Positions 7,209 to 16,436 of a DNA stretch of 64,000 bases are shown piece after piece (position 1 is the first letter of the stretch; each line of letters opens with the position of its first letter). The translations under genes and the position numbers were made by a program. Source of the stretch: Microtetraspora niveoalba (GTDB lineage: Bacteria; Actinomycetota; Actinomycetes; Streptosporangiales; Streptosporangiaceae); contig NZ_BBYM01000040.1 of assembly GCF_001570405.1 (NCBI RefSeq), forward strand, positions 1 through 64,000. Direction: 5' to 3'. Below the pieces are notes generated by a model, which saw only the letters and a program-made list of their open reading frames with translations, did no database searches and had not been told where the DNA came from.

Positions 7209-8966
7209 ATGGAGGCGGCAGACCGGCTGGTGGTCCGGACGATCCGGCACGGCGGGCCGTGGCTGCTCGTCCTGGCCGTGGCCTCCGTGGGCGGCTCGAT
7301 CCTCGAACTCGCCCTCCCGTACGTCGTCGGCCGGACCGTCGACGCGCTGGTAGCGGGCGGCCCCTCCGCCTCCCCCGCCGGGCCCGTCCCGGGGGCTTTC
7401 ACCGGCCCGGTCGCGGGCTGCGCCCTCGTTCTCGCTGGAGTCGTCGTCTGCGACAGCCTCCAGGTGTGGGCGGCCGGCGCGTCCGGCGCGTCCGCGTCGG
7501 CGTGGCTGCGCCGCCGCCTCGTCGCGCACGTGCTCGGCGCCGGTCCCGCGATGACCCGCCGCTTCCCGGAAGGCGACCTCACGACCAGGCTGGGCATGAA
7601 CGCCGAGGAGACCGGGCGTGCGCCCGAGGCCATCGTCACCGGCGCCTCCCTGCTGGTCCCCACGGTCGGCGGGCTGGTCGCCCTCGTCCTCATCGACCCG
7701 CTGCCCGCGGTCACCCTCGTCGCCGGGCTCGCGCTGATCGTGCTGGTCCTGCGCGCCTTCCTGCGGGACACGTCCGCGATCGTCGCCGCGTACCAGAGGG
7801 TGCAGGGCGACATCGCCGCCCGCCTGGTCGCCGCGCTGTCCGGCGCGCGCACGATCGCCGCCGCCGGGACGGCGGACGCGGAGATCGCACGGGTGCTCGC
7901 TCCGCTCCCCCGCCTGCGCGTGTACGGCATGGGCCTGTGGCGGGCGAACGCGCGCGCGGGCGTGCGGACCGGCGTCGTGGTGCCGCTGCTGGAGGTGGCG
8001 GTGCTCGTCGTCGGAGGGCTGCGGCTCGCCGGAGGCGATCTCACCGTCGGCGAGCTGTACGCGACGGCACGGTACGCGGTGCTCGGCGCCGGGCTCGGCT
8101 CGGCCCTCGGATATGTGGGGCGGCTGGCCCGGGCGCGGGCGGCGGCCGGACGCGTCGGCGAGCTCTCGCGTGAGCCCCGGCGCGCGTACGGGCGGCGCGA
8201 GCTGCCGCCCGGCCCGGGGAGGCTGGAGTTCCGGGGCGTCTCCGGAGCCGGGCTGCACGGTGTGGACGTCGTCATCCCGGGCGGCGCGGCGATCGCGGTG
8301 GTCGGCAGGTCCGGCTCCGGCAAGTCGGCGCTCGCCGCGCTCGCGGGGCGGCTCGCCGACCCGGCCGAGGGCGTCGTCCTCCTCGACGGCGTGCCGATGC
8401 CCGACCTCTCCCGTACGGCGCTGCGCCGGGCGGTCGGCCACGCGTTCGACCGGCCGGTCCTGGTGGGCGACACGGTCGGCGACGCGATCGGCCTCGGGAC
8501 TCCCGCCCCCGCTCGGGCCTCCGAGACGGCCTCCGGCCGGGCCGTCGTCGCGGCGGCGGCGCGGGCGGCGTGCGCCGACGCGTTCGTACGGCGGCTTCCC
8601 GGGGGCTACGCGACACCGCTCGCGCAGGCCCCGATGTCCGGCGGCGAGCGGCAGCGGATCGGGCTGGCCCGCGCCTTCGCCCAGGCGGCCCGCGTGCTGG
8701 TCCTGGACGACGCGACCTCCAGCCTGGACACCCTCACCGAACGCCGGGTCGCCGCCGCGCTGGCCGGGGAACTGCGCGGACGGACCAGGATCCTGACGAC
8801 CCACCGGGCGACGACGGCGGCCCGGGCGGACGCCGTGCTCTGGCTGGAGGACGGGCGGCTGCGCGGCTACGACCGCCACGAGGCGCTGTGGGCCGCGCAC
8901 CCCGGCTATCGGGCCGTTTTCCGGACCGACGTGCCGGCGGAGACGGCGGCCGAGGGGTGGGCATGA
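7209..8966 (+). CDS. ABC exporter subunit 1 (AmfA/AmfB-like), permease-ATPase
   Basis: A 585-residue half-transporter. The first 310 residues hold hydrophobic membrane segments of the ABC exporter fold. The ATPase domain has Walker A GRSGSGKS near residue 368, the signature MSGGERQR near 476, and Walker B VLVLDDATSSLD near 498, in which the usual catalytic Glu is Asp. This suggests a degenerate ATP site, as in heterodimeric exporters. There is no N-terminal C39 peptidase, so leader removal is separate. It is preceded by GAGGA and overlaps the second subunit by ATGA. It most likely exports the modified lanthipeptide, as AmfA/AmfB do in the AmfS system. Substrate is inferred from context. Confidence 0.88.
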   Translation: MEAADRLVVRTIRHGGPWLLVLAVASVGGSILELALPYVVGRTVDALVAGGPSASPAGPVPGAFTGPVAGCALVLAGVVVCDSLQVWAAGASGASASAWLRRRLVAHVLGAGPAMTRRFPEGDLTTRLGMNAEETGRAPEAIVTGASLLVPTVGGLVALVLIDPLPAVTLVAGLALIVLVLRAFLRDTSAIVAAYQRVQGDIAARLVAALSGARTIAAAGTADAEIARVLAPLPRLRVYGMGLWRANARAGVRTGVVVPLLEVAVLVVGGLRLAGGDLTVGELYATARYAVLGAGLGSALGYVGRLARARAAAGRVGELSREPRRAYGRRELPPGPGRLEFRGVSGAGLHGVDVVIPGGAAIAVVGRSGSGKSALAALAGRLADPAEGVVLLDGVPMPDLSRTALRRAVGHAFDRPVLVGDTVGDAIGLGTPAPARASETASGRAVVAAAARAACADAFVRRLPGGYATPLAQAPMSGGERQRIGLARAFAQAARVLVLDDATSSLDTLTERRVAAALAGELRGRTRILTTHRATTAARADAVLWLEDGRLRGYDRHEALWAAHPGYRAVFRTDVPAETAAEGWA

Positions 8967-10777
8967 TCTGGCGGGCGGTGACGCGGGAGCCTCGTCGGCT
9001 GGCACGGCTGGCGGGATGGTCTCTCGCGGAGACGCTGCCCTCCTTCCTGATCGGGCACGCGATCGCCCGGGCGATCGAGGACGGCTTCGCGGCGGGCAGG
9101 CCGGTGACGGGGCTGGTCTGGCTCGGGCTGCTCGGCGGCGCGTGGCTGGTGGCGGCGGTCGGGGCGCGGCAGTCCGTGCTGGCCGTCGCCGCGATCGCCG
9201 AGCCGTTCCGCGACGACCTGCTGTCCCGGGTGGTCGGCGGCACGCTGCGCACGGCCACGACGCCTCCCTGGCGGTCCGGCGCGGAGTCGGTCGCCCGCTC
9301 CACCCTCCAGGTCGAGCTGGCCAGGGACGCCTTCGCCGCCGTGATCACGGTGGTGCGCTCGTTCGCGTTCACCGTCGTGAGCGTCGTCCTGGGCATGGTC
9401 ACGCTCATGCCGGCCATGCTGCCGCTGGTGCTGCCGCCGTTCGCGGCCGGGCTGGCGCTCTTCCTGCTGTCGCTGCCCGCCATGGCGCGCAGGCAGCGGG
9501 CCTTCCTCATCGCCGACGAGCGCCTGGCGGAGTCGGTCGCGTCCATGGCGGGCGGCCTGCGTGACATCGTCGCCTGCGGCGCCGAGGTGCGGATCGCCGC
9601 CGAGGTCGGCGGCCGGATCGCGGCGCAGGCGGACGCGGCGCGGGCGGTCGCCCGCGTGATGGCCCTGCGCACGGTGTCGCTGGGCGTGGCGGGGTGGCTG
9701 CCCGTCCTGCTCGTGCTCGCGTACGGCCCCGGGCTCGGCGCGAGCGCCGGAGCGGTCGTCGGCACGCTCGCCTACGTCGTCCAGTCGCTCGGGCCGGCGC
9801 TGGGCGGGCTCGTCGAGGGGCTCGGCGTCAGCGGGGTGCGGCTGATGGCGTCCGTCGCCAGGATCCGCGAGACGGCCCCCACCCAGGAACCCGCCCAGGA
9901 ACCCGCTCAAGAACCCGCCCGGGAAACCGCGCCGGAACCCGCACCCGCGCACGGAGCCGCGCCTGACCTGGCTTCCACCGCGCGATCCGCCCCCGTCCAG
10001 AACCCCCCGGCACACCGCCCCGCCCCCACCACCGGATCGGCGCCGGGACGTGTCCGGCCGCGCGCGAACCGGGTCGAGCTGCGCGGCGTGACGTTCGCGT
10101 ACGGGCCGGGGGCGGCGCCGGTGGTGTCCGGCCTGGACCTGAGCCTGCCCGAGGACGCCCACCTCGCCGTGGTGGGGCCGAGCGGGCTCGGCAAGTCCAC
10201 GCTCGCGGCCCTGGTCACCGGCCTGCTCGCCCCGTCCTCGGGAGAGATCACGATCGGCGGTGTACGCGCCCGGGACGTCGCCCCGGCCGCCCGCGTGCTG
10301 ATCCCCCAGGAGGCGTACGTCTTCCACGGGACGCTCGGGGAGAACCTCACCTACCTCGCCCCCGCCTCCCCCGACGCCGTATGGAAAGCGATCGACGAGG
10401 TGGGGATGACGGAGCTGGCGTGTCGCCTCGGGGGGCGGCACGCCGAGGTCGACCCCGCGGCCCTGTCGGCGGGCGAGCGCCAGCTCATCGCGCTGACCAG
10501 GGCCTATCTGGCGCCGGCCCGCCTGGTGATCCTGGACGAGGCGACCTGCCATCTCGACCCGGCGGCGGAGGCGCGGGCCGAGGCGGCGTTCGCCCGGCGC
10601 GGGGGCGCTCTCGTCGTCGTCGCGCACCGGCTCACCTCGGCGCTGCGGGCCCGGCACGTGCTGCTCATGGACGGCACGCGGGTACGGCTCGGCACCCATG
10701 ACGAGCTGCTCGCCGTCTCACCGCTCTACCGCGATCTGATCGGCCAGTGGACCCCCGACGTGAAGCAGGTGTCATGA
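8963..10777 (+). CDS. ABC exporter subunit 2, permease-ATPase with Pro/Ala-rich linker
   Basis: This 604-residue half-transporter starts at ATG 8963, inside the stop of subunit 1. Membrane segments fill roughly residues 1-300. A low-complexity linker at about 305-366, built on repeated QEPAQEPAQEPA units, then joins the ATPase domain. The latter shows Walker A GPSGLGKST near 405, the signature LSAGERQL near 502 and Walker B LVILDEATCHLD with the canonical Glu, so it would supply the active ATP site for the heterodimer with subunit 1. The linker is unusually long. The end overlaps the peptidase gene start (ATGA), which puts exporter and peptidase on one transcript. Confidence 0.88.
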   Translation: MIWRAVTREPRRLARLAGWSLAETLPSFLIGHAIARAIEDGFAAGRPVTGLVWLGLLGGAWLVAAVGARQSVLAVAAIAEPFRDDLLSRVVGGTLRTATTPPWRSGAESVARSTLQVELARDAFAAVITVVRSFAFTVVSVVLGMVTLMPAMLPLVLPPFAAGLALFLLSLPAMARRQRAFLIADERLAESVASMAGGLRDIVACGAEVRIAAEVGGRIAAQADAARAVARVMALRTVSLGVAGWLPVLLVLAYGPGLGASAGAVVGTLAYVVQSLGPALGGLVEGLGVSGVRLMASVARIRETAPTQEPAQEPAQEPARETAPEPAPAHGAAPDLASTARSAPVQNPPAHRPAPTTGSAPGRVRPRANRVELRGVTFAYGPGAAPVVSGLDLSLPEDAHLAVVGPSGLGKSTLAALVTGLLAPSSGEITIGGVRARDVAPAARVLIPQEAYVFHGTLGENLTYLAPASPDAVWKAIDEVGMTELACRLGGRHAEVDPAALSAGERQLIALTRAYLAPARLVILDEATCHLDPAAEARAEAAFARRGGALVVVAHRLTSALRARHVLLMDGTRVRLGTHDELLAVSPLYRDLIGQWTPDVKQVS

Positions 10778-12822
10778 GATATCCCTATGTGGAGCGCCAG
10801 GCTGTCGTCGACCGGCTGCACGGCGTCGCCGTACCGGACCCCTACCGCCGGCTCGAGGACCCGGCCGACCCCGAGACGCGGAGGTGGCTGGCCGCGCAGG
10901 ACGACCTCTGGCGCGCGCACGCGGCCACGCTGCCCGGCCGGGCCCGGCTGTACACGCGGCTGGCCGAGCTGGCGGACGCGGGCACGGTCACCGCGCCGCT
11001 GTGGCGGGGCGAGCGGGCGTTCTTCCTGCGCCGTACGGCGGGGCAGGAGCACGCGGCGCTGCACGTCACCGGGCCCGGCCCGGCCGAGCAGCTGCTCCTC
11101 GACCCGTCGGTGATCGACCCCACCGGCCTGACCACGCTCGACGCGTGGCAGCCCGACCCGGACGGCGGCCTCCTGGCGTACCAGATCTCGCGCAGCGGGG
11201 ACGAGCGGTCCGAGCTGTACGTCATGGACGTGCGGACGCGCCGCGTCTTGGACGGCCCGATCGGCCCCTGCCGGTACTCCCCCGTCGCGTGGCTGCCGGG
11301 AGGGGCGGGGTTCTTCTACGTGCGGACCGAGCCGCGCGGGGTCTTCCTGCACCGTGCCGGCGTCCCGGACGTCCCGGTCCTCAGCCGGGAGGGGGTCGCC
11401 TCGTACGGGCTGGAGATCAGCGGGGACGGCCGCTGGCTGGTCGTCTCCGCGATGCGGGGACCGGGCAACGACCTGTGGCTGGCCGACCTGGCCGGGAGCC
11501 GTCCCGAGGAGCCGGACCTGCGGGTCGTGCAGGAGGGCGTGGACGCGAGGACCGCGCTCACCGTCGCCCGCGACGGCCGGATGTACGTGGTCACCGACCG
11601 GGACGCGCCCCGCGTCCGGTTGTGCGTGGGCGACCCGGCGCGGCCGGACGTGTGGAAGGACCTGGTCCCGGCCGACACCGATGCGGTCCTCGCGGACTTC
11701 GCGATCCTCGACGGGCTCGACAGGCTCGACGGGACCGGGCGGGGCTCCGGCCTGCTGCTCGTCACCCGGGTCAGGCAGGCGATCGGCGAGATCGGCGTCC
11801 ACGACCTCGGCACCGGGGAGCGGCTCGGCTCGGTGCCGCTGCCCGGCGCGGGATCCGTCGGCCCGCTGTCCGTACGGCACGGCCGCGAGGCGTGGTTCAC
11901 CTACACCGACCAGGTCACGCCGCCGGAGGTGTGGCGTTTCGACGGCCGCAAGGGCGAGACCGCGCCCTGGCCCGGCCCCGCCGCCCCGCCGCGAAGGGTC
12001 CGTACCGGTGACGGGGAGCCCCGGATCGAGAGCCACCGGCTGCACTGCGTGTCGGCCGACGGGACGCGGGTGCCGATGCTCGTCGTCGCGCGCGCCGGCC
12101 TGCACGGGCCGCGGCCCGCGATCCTGTACGGCTACGGCGGGTTCGGGGTCGCGCTGACGCCCGCGTACGCCGCCGACACCCTCGCGTGGACCGAGGCGGG
12201 CGGCGTGGTCGCGGTCGCCATGGTGCGCGGCGGCGGCGAGGAGGGCGAGGAGTGGCACCGCGCGGGGATGCTCGACCGCAAGCAGAACACCTTCGACGAC
12301 TTCGTCGCGGCGGCGGAGAAGCTGATCGCCGACGGCTGGACGACCCCGGACCGGCTCGGGATCTGGGGCGAGTCCAACGGCGGCCTGCTGGTGGGCGCCG
12401 TCCTGACCCAGCGCCCCGAGCTGTTCGCCGCCGCGGTCTGCTCGGCCCCGCTCCTCGACATGGTCCGCTATGAGCACTCAGGTCTCGGCGCGGCGTGGCG
12501 GGGCGAGTACGGCTCGGCCGCGGATCCGGAGCACTTCCGCTGCCTGCTGGGCTATTCGCCGTACCACCGGGTGCGCGAGGGGGTGGACTATCCGGCCACG
12601 CTGTTCACCGTCTCCGGCGGGGACACCCGCGTGGACCCCGCGCACGCGCGCAAGATGTGCGCCGCCCTCCAGTGGGCCACCGGGGGCGAGCGGCCCGTCC
12701 TGCTGCGCCACGAGGGCGACGTGGGTCACGGGGCCCGGGCGACCAGCCGGTCCACGGCCCTCGCCGCCGACACCCTCGCCTTCCTCGCCGCCCACACCGG
12801 GCTGTTCGCCCAAGAAGGCTAG
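10774..12822 (+). CDS. Prolyl oligopeptidase (S9A), probable leader peptidase
   Basis: A 682-residue cytosolic serine peptidase with no signal peptide. The family opening [20 protein letters not shown] and PYRRLEDP is present, then the beta-propeller, then the alpha/beta-hydrolase domain with nucleophile motif GESNGG (Ser near 534), Asp in GGDTRVDP (near 617) and His in GDVGHGAR (near 650). The start ATG 10774 overlaps the exporter stop. Prolyl oligopeptidases such as FlaP occur in some class III lanthipeptide clusters and cleave the leader after Pro. The precursor here has such a Pro at position 12. The role is inferred from that precedent and from the tight coupling. Confidence 0.9.
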   Translation: MRYPYVERQAVVDRLHGVAVPDPYRRLEDPADPETRRWLAAQDDLWRAHAATLPGRARLYTRLAELADAGTVTAPLWRGERAFFLRRTAGQEHAALHVTGPGPAEQLLLDPSVIDPTGLTTLDAWQPDPDGGLLAYQISRSGDERSELYVMDVRTRRVLDGPIGPCRYSPVAWLPGGAGFFYVRTEPRGVFLHRAGVPDVPVLSREGVASYGLEISGDGRWLVVSAMRGPGNDLWLADLAGSRPEEPDLRVVQEGVDARTALTVARDGRMYVVTDRDAPRVRLCVGDPARPDVWKDLVPADTDAVLADFAILDGLDRLDGTGRGSGLLLVTRVRQAIGEIGVHDLGTGERLGSVPLPGAGSVGPLSVRHGREAWFTYTDQVTPPEVWRFDGRKGETAPWPGPAAPPRRVRTGDGEPRIESHRLHCVSADGTRVPMLVVARAGLHGPRPAILYGYGGFGVALTPAYAADTLAWTEAGGVVAVAMVRGGGEEGEEWHRAGMLDRKQNTFDDFVAAAEKLIADGWTTPDRLGIWGESNGGLLVGAVLTQRPELFAAAVCSAPLLDMVRYEHSGLGAAWRGEYGSAADPEHFRCLLGYSPYHRVREGVDYPATLFTVSGGDTRVDPAHARKMCAALQWATGGERPVLLRHEGDVGHGARATSRSTALAADTLAFLAAHTGLFAQEG

Positions 12823-12942
12823 TGCCCTGAGCCGCTGAAGCCCCATTCCACTCGCCGGAACACGTCGCGGGTCAGTCGGTCGCGAGCCATTCGCTTGACC
12901 GCGACGACCTCGGGGGCGTCGGATCGTGTTCCGGGCCGGCTC

Positions 12943-13410
12943 TCACCCGTCGTCCCGGTGACCCTGCGGGTGGCGGGGGCGCCTGGTGTCGACGTTGCCG
13001 GTCAAGGTGTTGAGGATGCCGGGGAGCTCCGCCACCGTTTCGGCGGGCAGGCCGGTCACGGTCTCCTCCGCCAGAGCGCACCACAGCCCCTTGACCTGGT
13101 CGGCCAGCGCCTTGCCGCTGTCGGTGAGTTCGACGATGCTGGCGCGCTTGTCGGAGGGGGCGGGCTTGCGGCGGATGTGACCGCTGGCTTCGAGCTTGCG
13201 GGTCATGAGCGTGACGCTGGGCGGCTCGCAGCCGAGCGCCTCGCTGAGCTGCGCCTGGATCATCGGGCCGGTCCGGTCGAGTTCGAGCAGGAGTGCCTCC
13301 TGGCCGGGGTGCAGGCCGAGCGGGGCCAGCAGCGCCGCGGCTCTGGCCCGGTGGCGCAGGCTCAGGAGGCGGATGGCCTGGTTGAGGGCGTCGGCTCGCT
13401 CGAAGTCCAT
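12943..13410 (-). CDS. MarR-family repressor
   Basis: A 155-residue winged-helix protein. The recognition region reads LSEALGCEPPSVTLMTRKLE, followed by the wing GHIRRKPAPSDKRASIVELT with the typical Asp-Lys-Arg of MarR. It diverges from the MFS exporter and Old Yellow Enzyme genes. The intervening 12-bp inverted repeat at 13427-13462 is the obvious operator, so it probably represses itself and the exporter and is released by a small toxic ligand. The 120 bp between its stop and the peptidase gene show no feature. Confidence 0.9.
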   Translation of the reverse strand: MDFERADALNQAIRLLSLRHRARAAALLAPLGLHPGQEALLLELDRTGPMIQAQLSEALGCEPPSVTLMTRKLEASGHIRRKPAPSDKRASIVELTDSGKALADQVKGLWCALAEETVTGLPAETVAELPGILNTLTGNVDTRRPRHPQGHRDDG

Positions 13411-13419
13411 GGGCTCTCC

Positions 13420-13462
13420 TTGACAGATTGGTTATGCGCATAACATTATCCGCATAACCAAT
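13420..13462 (+). promoter_or_regulatory. MarR operator overlapping a promoter
   Basis: Two perfect 12-bp arms, ATTGGTTATGCG (13427-13438) and CGCATAACCAAT (13451-13462), are separated by 12 bp. Within the left part the 14-mer GTTATGCGCATAAC (13431-13444) is itself a perfect palindrome. TTGACA at 13420-13425 and CATTAT at 13444-13449, spaced 18 bp, form a plus-strand promoter that repressor binding would cover. The site sits 17 bp from the marR start codon. Confidence 0.8.
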
Positions 13463-13487
13463 TCTACATGGCATCGAGGGAGCCGAC

Positions 13488-13690
13488 ATGACCGCGACGT
13501 TCGCCGTCATCCCCTGCTGCGACAGACACTGCGCACGCGCTCGCGCAGGCCGTCGCCGAGAGCGCCGCCTCGGCGGGGGCCGAGGACCTGGCGTGGGCCG
13601 AGACGTTCGCGGGCGACCGGAACGCCCGCGGAGTCACGGCCGTGACAACCTCCCGCATGGCGTCGGCGGCGGGCCGGCGAGGAGGAAGAA
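13488..13690 (+). pseudogene. WrbA-like flavodoxin/NAD(P)H:quinone oxidoreductase remnant
   Basis: The ATG at 13488 opens with MTATFAVI, as flavodoxin-like WrbA proteins begin. The frame then becomes nonsense, while another frame continues with TAHALAQAVAESAASAGAE and DLAWAETFAGDR, which matches the WrbA helix 1 and the DLxWADxxxFG region. At least one frameshift and a large deletion of the middle and C-terminal parts are needed to explain it. It lies between the MarR operator and the MFS gene and was probably the first gene of that operon. A quinone reductase would fit the oxidative-stress theme of the neighbours. Confidence 0.6.
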
Positions 13691-13693
13691 CTC

Positions 13694-15118
13694 ATGACGA
13701 GCACCGGTACCGCGACTCGGCGGGCCACGCCGCAGACCGGCCCCGCCTGGCTGGTCCTGTCGCTGGCGTGCGCCTGCCAGTTCATGGTGATCCTGGACGC
13801 GTCCATCGTTAACGTCGCCCTGCCCGCGGTCAGCGAGGACCTCGGCTTCACGCCCACCGGCCTGGCCTGGGTGGTGAACGGCTACCTGCTCACCTTCGCC
13901 GGCTTCATGCTGCTGGGCGGCCGCGCCGCAGACCTGTTCGGCCCCCGCCGGATGCTGGCCGCCGGACTGTTGTTGTTCTCCGCCGCGAGTCTGGCCGGCG
14001 GCCTGGCGACCGCTCCCGAGGTCCTGGTGGCGGCCCGCGTCGCGCAGGGCATCGGAGCCGCCATGCTGGCCCCGGCGACACTGTCCGTGATCAACACCTC
14101 CTTCATGGAGCCGAACGCGCGCGCCAGGGCGTTCGGCGCGTGGTCCGCCTCGGGCGGCGTGGGCGGGATGGTCGGCGCGGTCGCGGGCGGCGCCATCACC
14201 ACCGGCCTTTCGTGGCGGTGGGTCTTCCTGATCAACGTGCCGATCGGCGCGGTGCTGATCGCGGTGGCCATGATGTCGCTGGCCGCCACGCGGACCGGCC
14301 GGCGGGAATCGCTCGACCTCACCGGCGCGGCCTCGGGAACGGCGGGGCTGGCCGCGCTGATCTACGGAGTCATGCAGAGCGCCGACCATGGCTGGTCGTC
14401 CGGGCCGGTCGCCGGGCCGGTGGCGGCGGGCCTGCTCCTGCTCGTCGTCTTCATCGTGGTGGAGGCGCGTTTCGCCGACCGGCCGATGGTGCCGCTACGG
14501 CTGTTCAGGATCCGGGGGGTGGCCGTCGGCAACGCCATGCTGCTGCTGTTCGGCGGGATCTCCATCGCTATGTGGTACTTCACGTCGCTCTTCCTGCAGA
14601 ACGTACTCGGGTTCAGCGCGCTTCAGGCCGGGCTCGGGCAGACACCCGCGGCGGTGATGTTCATGCTGATCGCGCGATGGGCCGCCGCCCTGCTGCCGCG
14701 GACCGGGGTGCGCCCGCTGGTGCTGGCCGGCAGCGCCTGTTTCCTGGGCGGCTTCGGCTGGCTCGCCCAGGCCCACGCCGACAGCGGCTACGTCACCGGC
14801 GTGCTCGGGCCCACCCTGCTCATCGCGGCCGGCATCGGGCTGACCTTCCCCACCCTCATGGCCGCGGCGACCGCCGACGTTCCCGAGTCCGACGCGGGCA
14901 CCGTCGGCGGCCTGGCCCAGACCGCCAATCAGGTGGGCGGATCGGTGGGCCTGGCCGTACTCGCGACGGCCGCCGGCGCCAGAGCCGGGACGGGCGCCGG
15001 CGGGAGCTCCCCGGCCGCCCTCGCCGCCGGCTACGACCTGGTCTTCCTCATGGCGGCCGGGCTCGGCCTGGCCATCGCGGTGGTCAGCGTGCTGCTGCCC
15101 CGCCGCCGGCGCGGCTGA
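13694..15118 (+). CDS. MFS multidrug exporter, DHA2/EmrB-QacA type
   Basis: This 474-residue integral membrane protein has about 14 hydrophobic segments. Motif A-like text appears as LGGRAADLFGPRRML, the family opening as VILDASIVNVALPAV, and motif C-like GxxxGP/GGxxGG patterns around VGGMVGAVAGGAI. It exports a hydrophobic toxic compound using the proton gradient. AGGAGGAAGAACTC precedes ATG 13694, a good ribosome binding site. It lies directly downstream of the MarR operator and should be induced when MarR is released. Confidence 0.9.
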   Translation: MTSTGTATRRATPQTGPAWLVLSLACACQFMVILDASIVNVALPAVSEDLGFTPTGLAWVVNGYLLTFAGFMLLGGRAADLFGPRRMLAAGLLLFSAASLAGGLATAPEVLVAARVAQGIGAAMLAPATLSVINTSFMEPNARARAFGAWSASGGVGGMVGAVAGGAITTGLSWRWVFLINVPIGAVLIAVAMMSLAATRTGRRESLDLTGAASGTAGLAALIYGVMQSADHGWSSGPVAGPVAAGLLLLVVFIVVEARFADRPMVPLRLFRIRGVAVGNAMLLLFGGISIAMWYFTSLFLQNVLGFSALQAGLGQTPAAVMFMLIARWAAALLPRTGVRPLVLAGSACFLGGFGWLAQAHADSGYVTGVLGPTLLIAAGIGLTFPTLMAAATADVPESDAGTVGGLAQTANQVGGSVGLAVLATAAGARAGTGAGGSSPAALAAGYDLVFLMAAGLGLAIAVVSVLLPRRRRG

Positions 15119-15223
15119 CCCGCCCGCCCAGCCGCGTATCCACTCCCCGCAACCTCACGTCCGCGTACGACCTCACGTGACACCGAGAGTTCCTCCGGTG
15201 AACCGAAGAAGAAGGAAACACCT

Positions 15224-16288
15224 ATGACCAGCGCATTCGACCCGATCACCGTCGGCGGCACACGACTCGCCAACCGGATAGCCATGGCGCCGATGACCCG
15301 CAGCCGCGCCCACGGTGGGCTGGTGACGGAACTGACCGCGGAGTACTACGCGCAGCGCGCCTCCGCGGGACTGATCATCACGGAGGGCACTCAGCCGTCG
15401 GTGACGGGCCAGGGGTATCCGTTCACCCCCGGCCTGCACTCCGGCGAGCAGGTCGCCGCCTGGCGCAAAGTGACCGACGCGGTGCACGCCGAGGGCGGCA
15501 AGATCTTCGCGCAACTGTTGCACACCGGCCGGATCGGCCACCCCTCGCTGCTGCCCGACGGCCTGGTCCCGGTCGCGCCGTCGCCGGTCGCCGCGCGGGG
15601 ACAGGTGTTCACCCCCGAGGGCATGAAGGACTTCGTCACCCCACGCGAGCTGAAGGCGACCGAGATCGAGCAGACCGTCGCCGACTACGCGAGCGCCGCC
15701 CGCAACGCCATCGAGGCGGGCTTCGACGGTGTGGAACTGCACGGCGCCAACGGCTATCTGATCCACCAGTTCCTCGCCCCCAACACCAACCGGCGCACCG
15801 ACGGCTGGGGCGGCTCGGTCGAGGGGCGCATCCGGTTCGCCGTGGAGGTCGTCTCGGCGGTCGCCTCCGCGATCGGCGCCGCCCGCACCGGCCTGCGGCT
15901 GTCACCCGGAACGACGAACAACGACATCCACGAACCCGACCCGCACCCCGTCTACCAGGCGCTCGTGGAGCGGACGGCCGCCCTGGACCTGGCGTATCTG
16001 CACGTCATGGAGGCCGGCCACCGGGATCTGACGCACACCATGCGGCGGCGATTCCCCGGCGCCTTCATCCTCAACCCGCACACCGGAACCCGCCCGACCG
16101 GTCCTGAGGAACTCGCGCTGATCCACGACGGGACCGCGGACCTGATCGCTTTCGGGCAGCTCTTCCTCGCCAACCCCGACCTGCCCCGCCGCCTGGCGAC
16201 CGGCGCCCCTCTCAACACCGCGGACCCGGCCACCTTCTACGGCGGCGACGCGGCCGGCTACACCGACTACCCGGCGCTGCCCGCCTGA
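15224..16288 (+). CDS. Old Yellow Enzyme family ene-reductase
   Basis: A 354-residue FMN-dependent TIM barrel. Visible signatures are LANRIAMAPMTRSRA at the N-terminus, AEGGKIFAQLLHTGRI, the active-site pair in GFDGVELHGANGYLIHQFL (His-Gly-Ala-Asn), NRRTDGWGGSVEGR, and the phosphate-binding end DLIAFGQLFLANPDLPRRL. Members such as NemA reduce activated alkenes, maleimides and nitro compounds with NADPH. With MarR and MFS it forms an electrophile or quinone defence unit. GAAGGAAACACC precedes the ATG; 105 bp separate it from the MFS gene. Confidence 0.92.
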   Translation: MTSAFDPITVGGTRLANRIAMAPMTRSRAHGGLVTELTAEYYAQRASAGLIITEGTQPSVTGQGYPFTPGLHSGEQVAAWRKVTDAVHAEGGKIFAQLLHTGRIGHPSLLPDGLVPVAPSPVAARGQVFTPEGMKDFVTPRELKATEIEQTVADYASAARNAIEAGFDGVELHGANGYLIHQFLAPNTNRRTDGWGGSVEGRIRFAVEVVSAVASAIGAARTGLRLSPGTTNNDIHEPDPHPVYQALVERTAALDLAYLHVMEAGHRDLTHTMRRRFPGAFILNPHTGTRPTGPEELALIHDGTADLIAFGQLFLANPDLPRRLATGAPLNTADPATFYGGDAAGYTDYPALPA

Positions 16289-16365
16289 CCACCACGCGGG
16301 CTCCTCGCGCCGAGTGGCGGGGACCTGTCGCAGGTGGTCGGCCCAGAGGGGATCGAGAGGGCCGC

Positions 16366-16424
16366 GGGGTTCGGCCGGGGATTCGGCCGGGGATTCGGCC
16401 GGGGATTCGGCCGGGGGTTCGGCC
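16366..16424. repeat. 12-bp direct repeats (GGGGATTCGGCC)
   Basis: About five copies of GGGGATTCGGCC with small changes lie between the ene-reductase (ends 16288) and the acyl carrier protein gene (ends 16437, minus strand). The stretch 16289-16436 holds no convincing gene. Convergent transcripts meet here. Confidence 0.8.
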
Positions 16425-16436
16425 GCACCGGGCGGT

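Noticed and set aside
7209-8966. Bifunctional exporter with leader-cleaving C39 domain
   Set aside because: The protein starts directly with the membrane part; no Cys-His peptidase domain is present.
16289-16436. Coding role of the 12-bp repeats near 16.4 kb
   Set aside because: They lie beyond the stop codons of both convergent genes, and the frames crossing them have no start signals.
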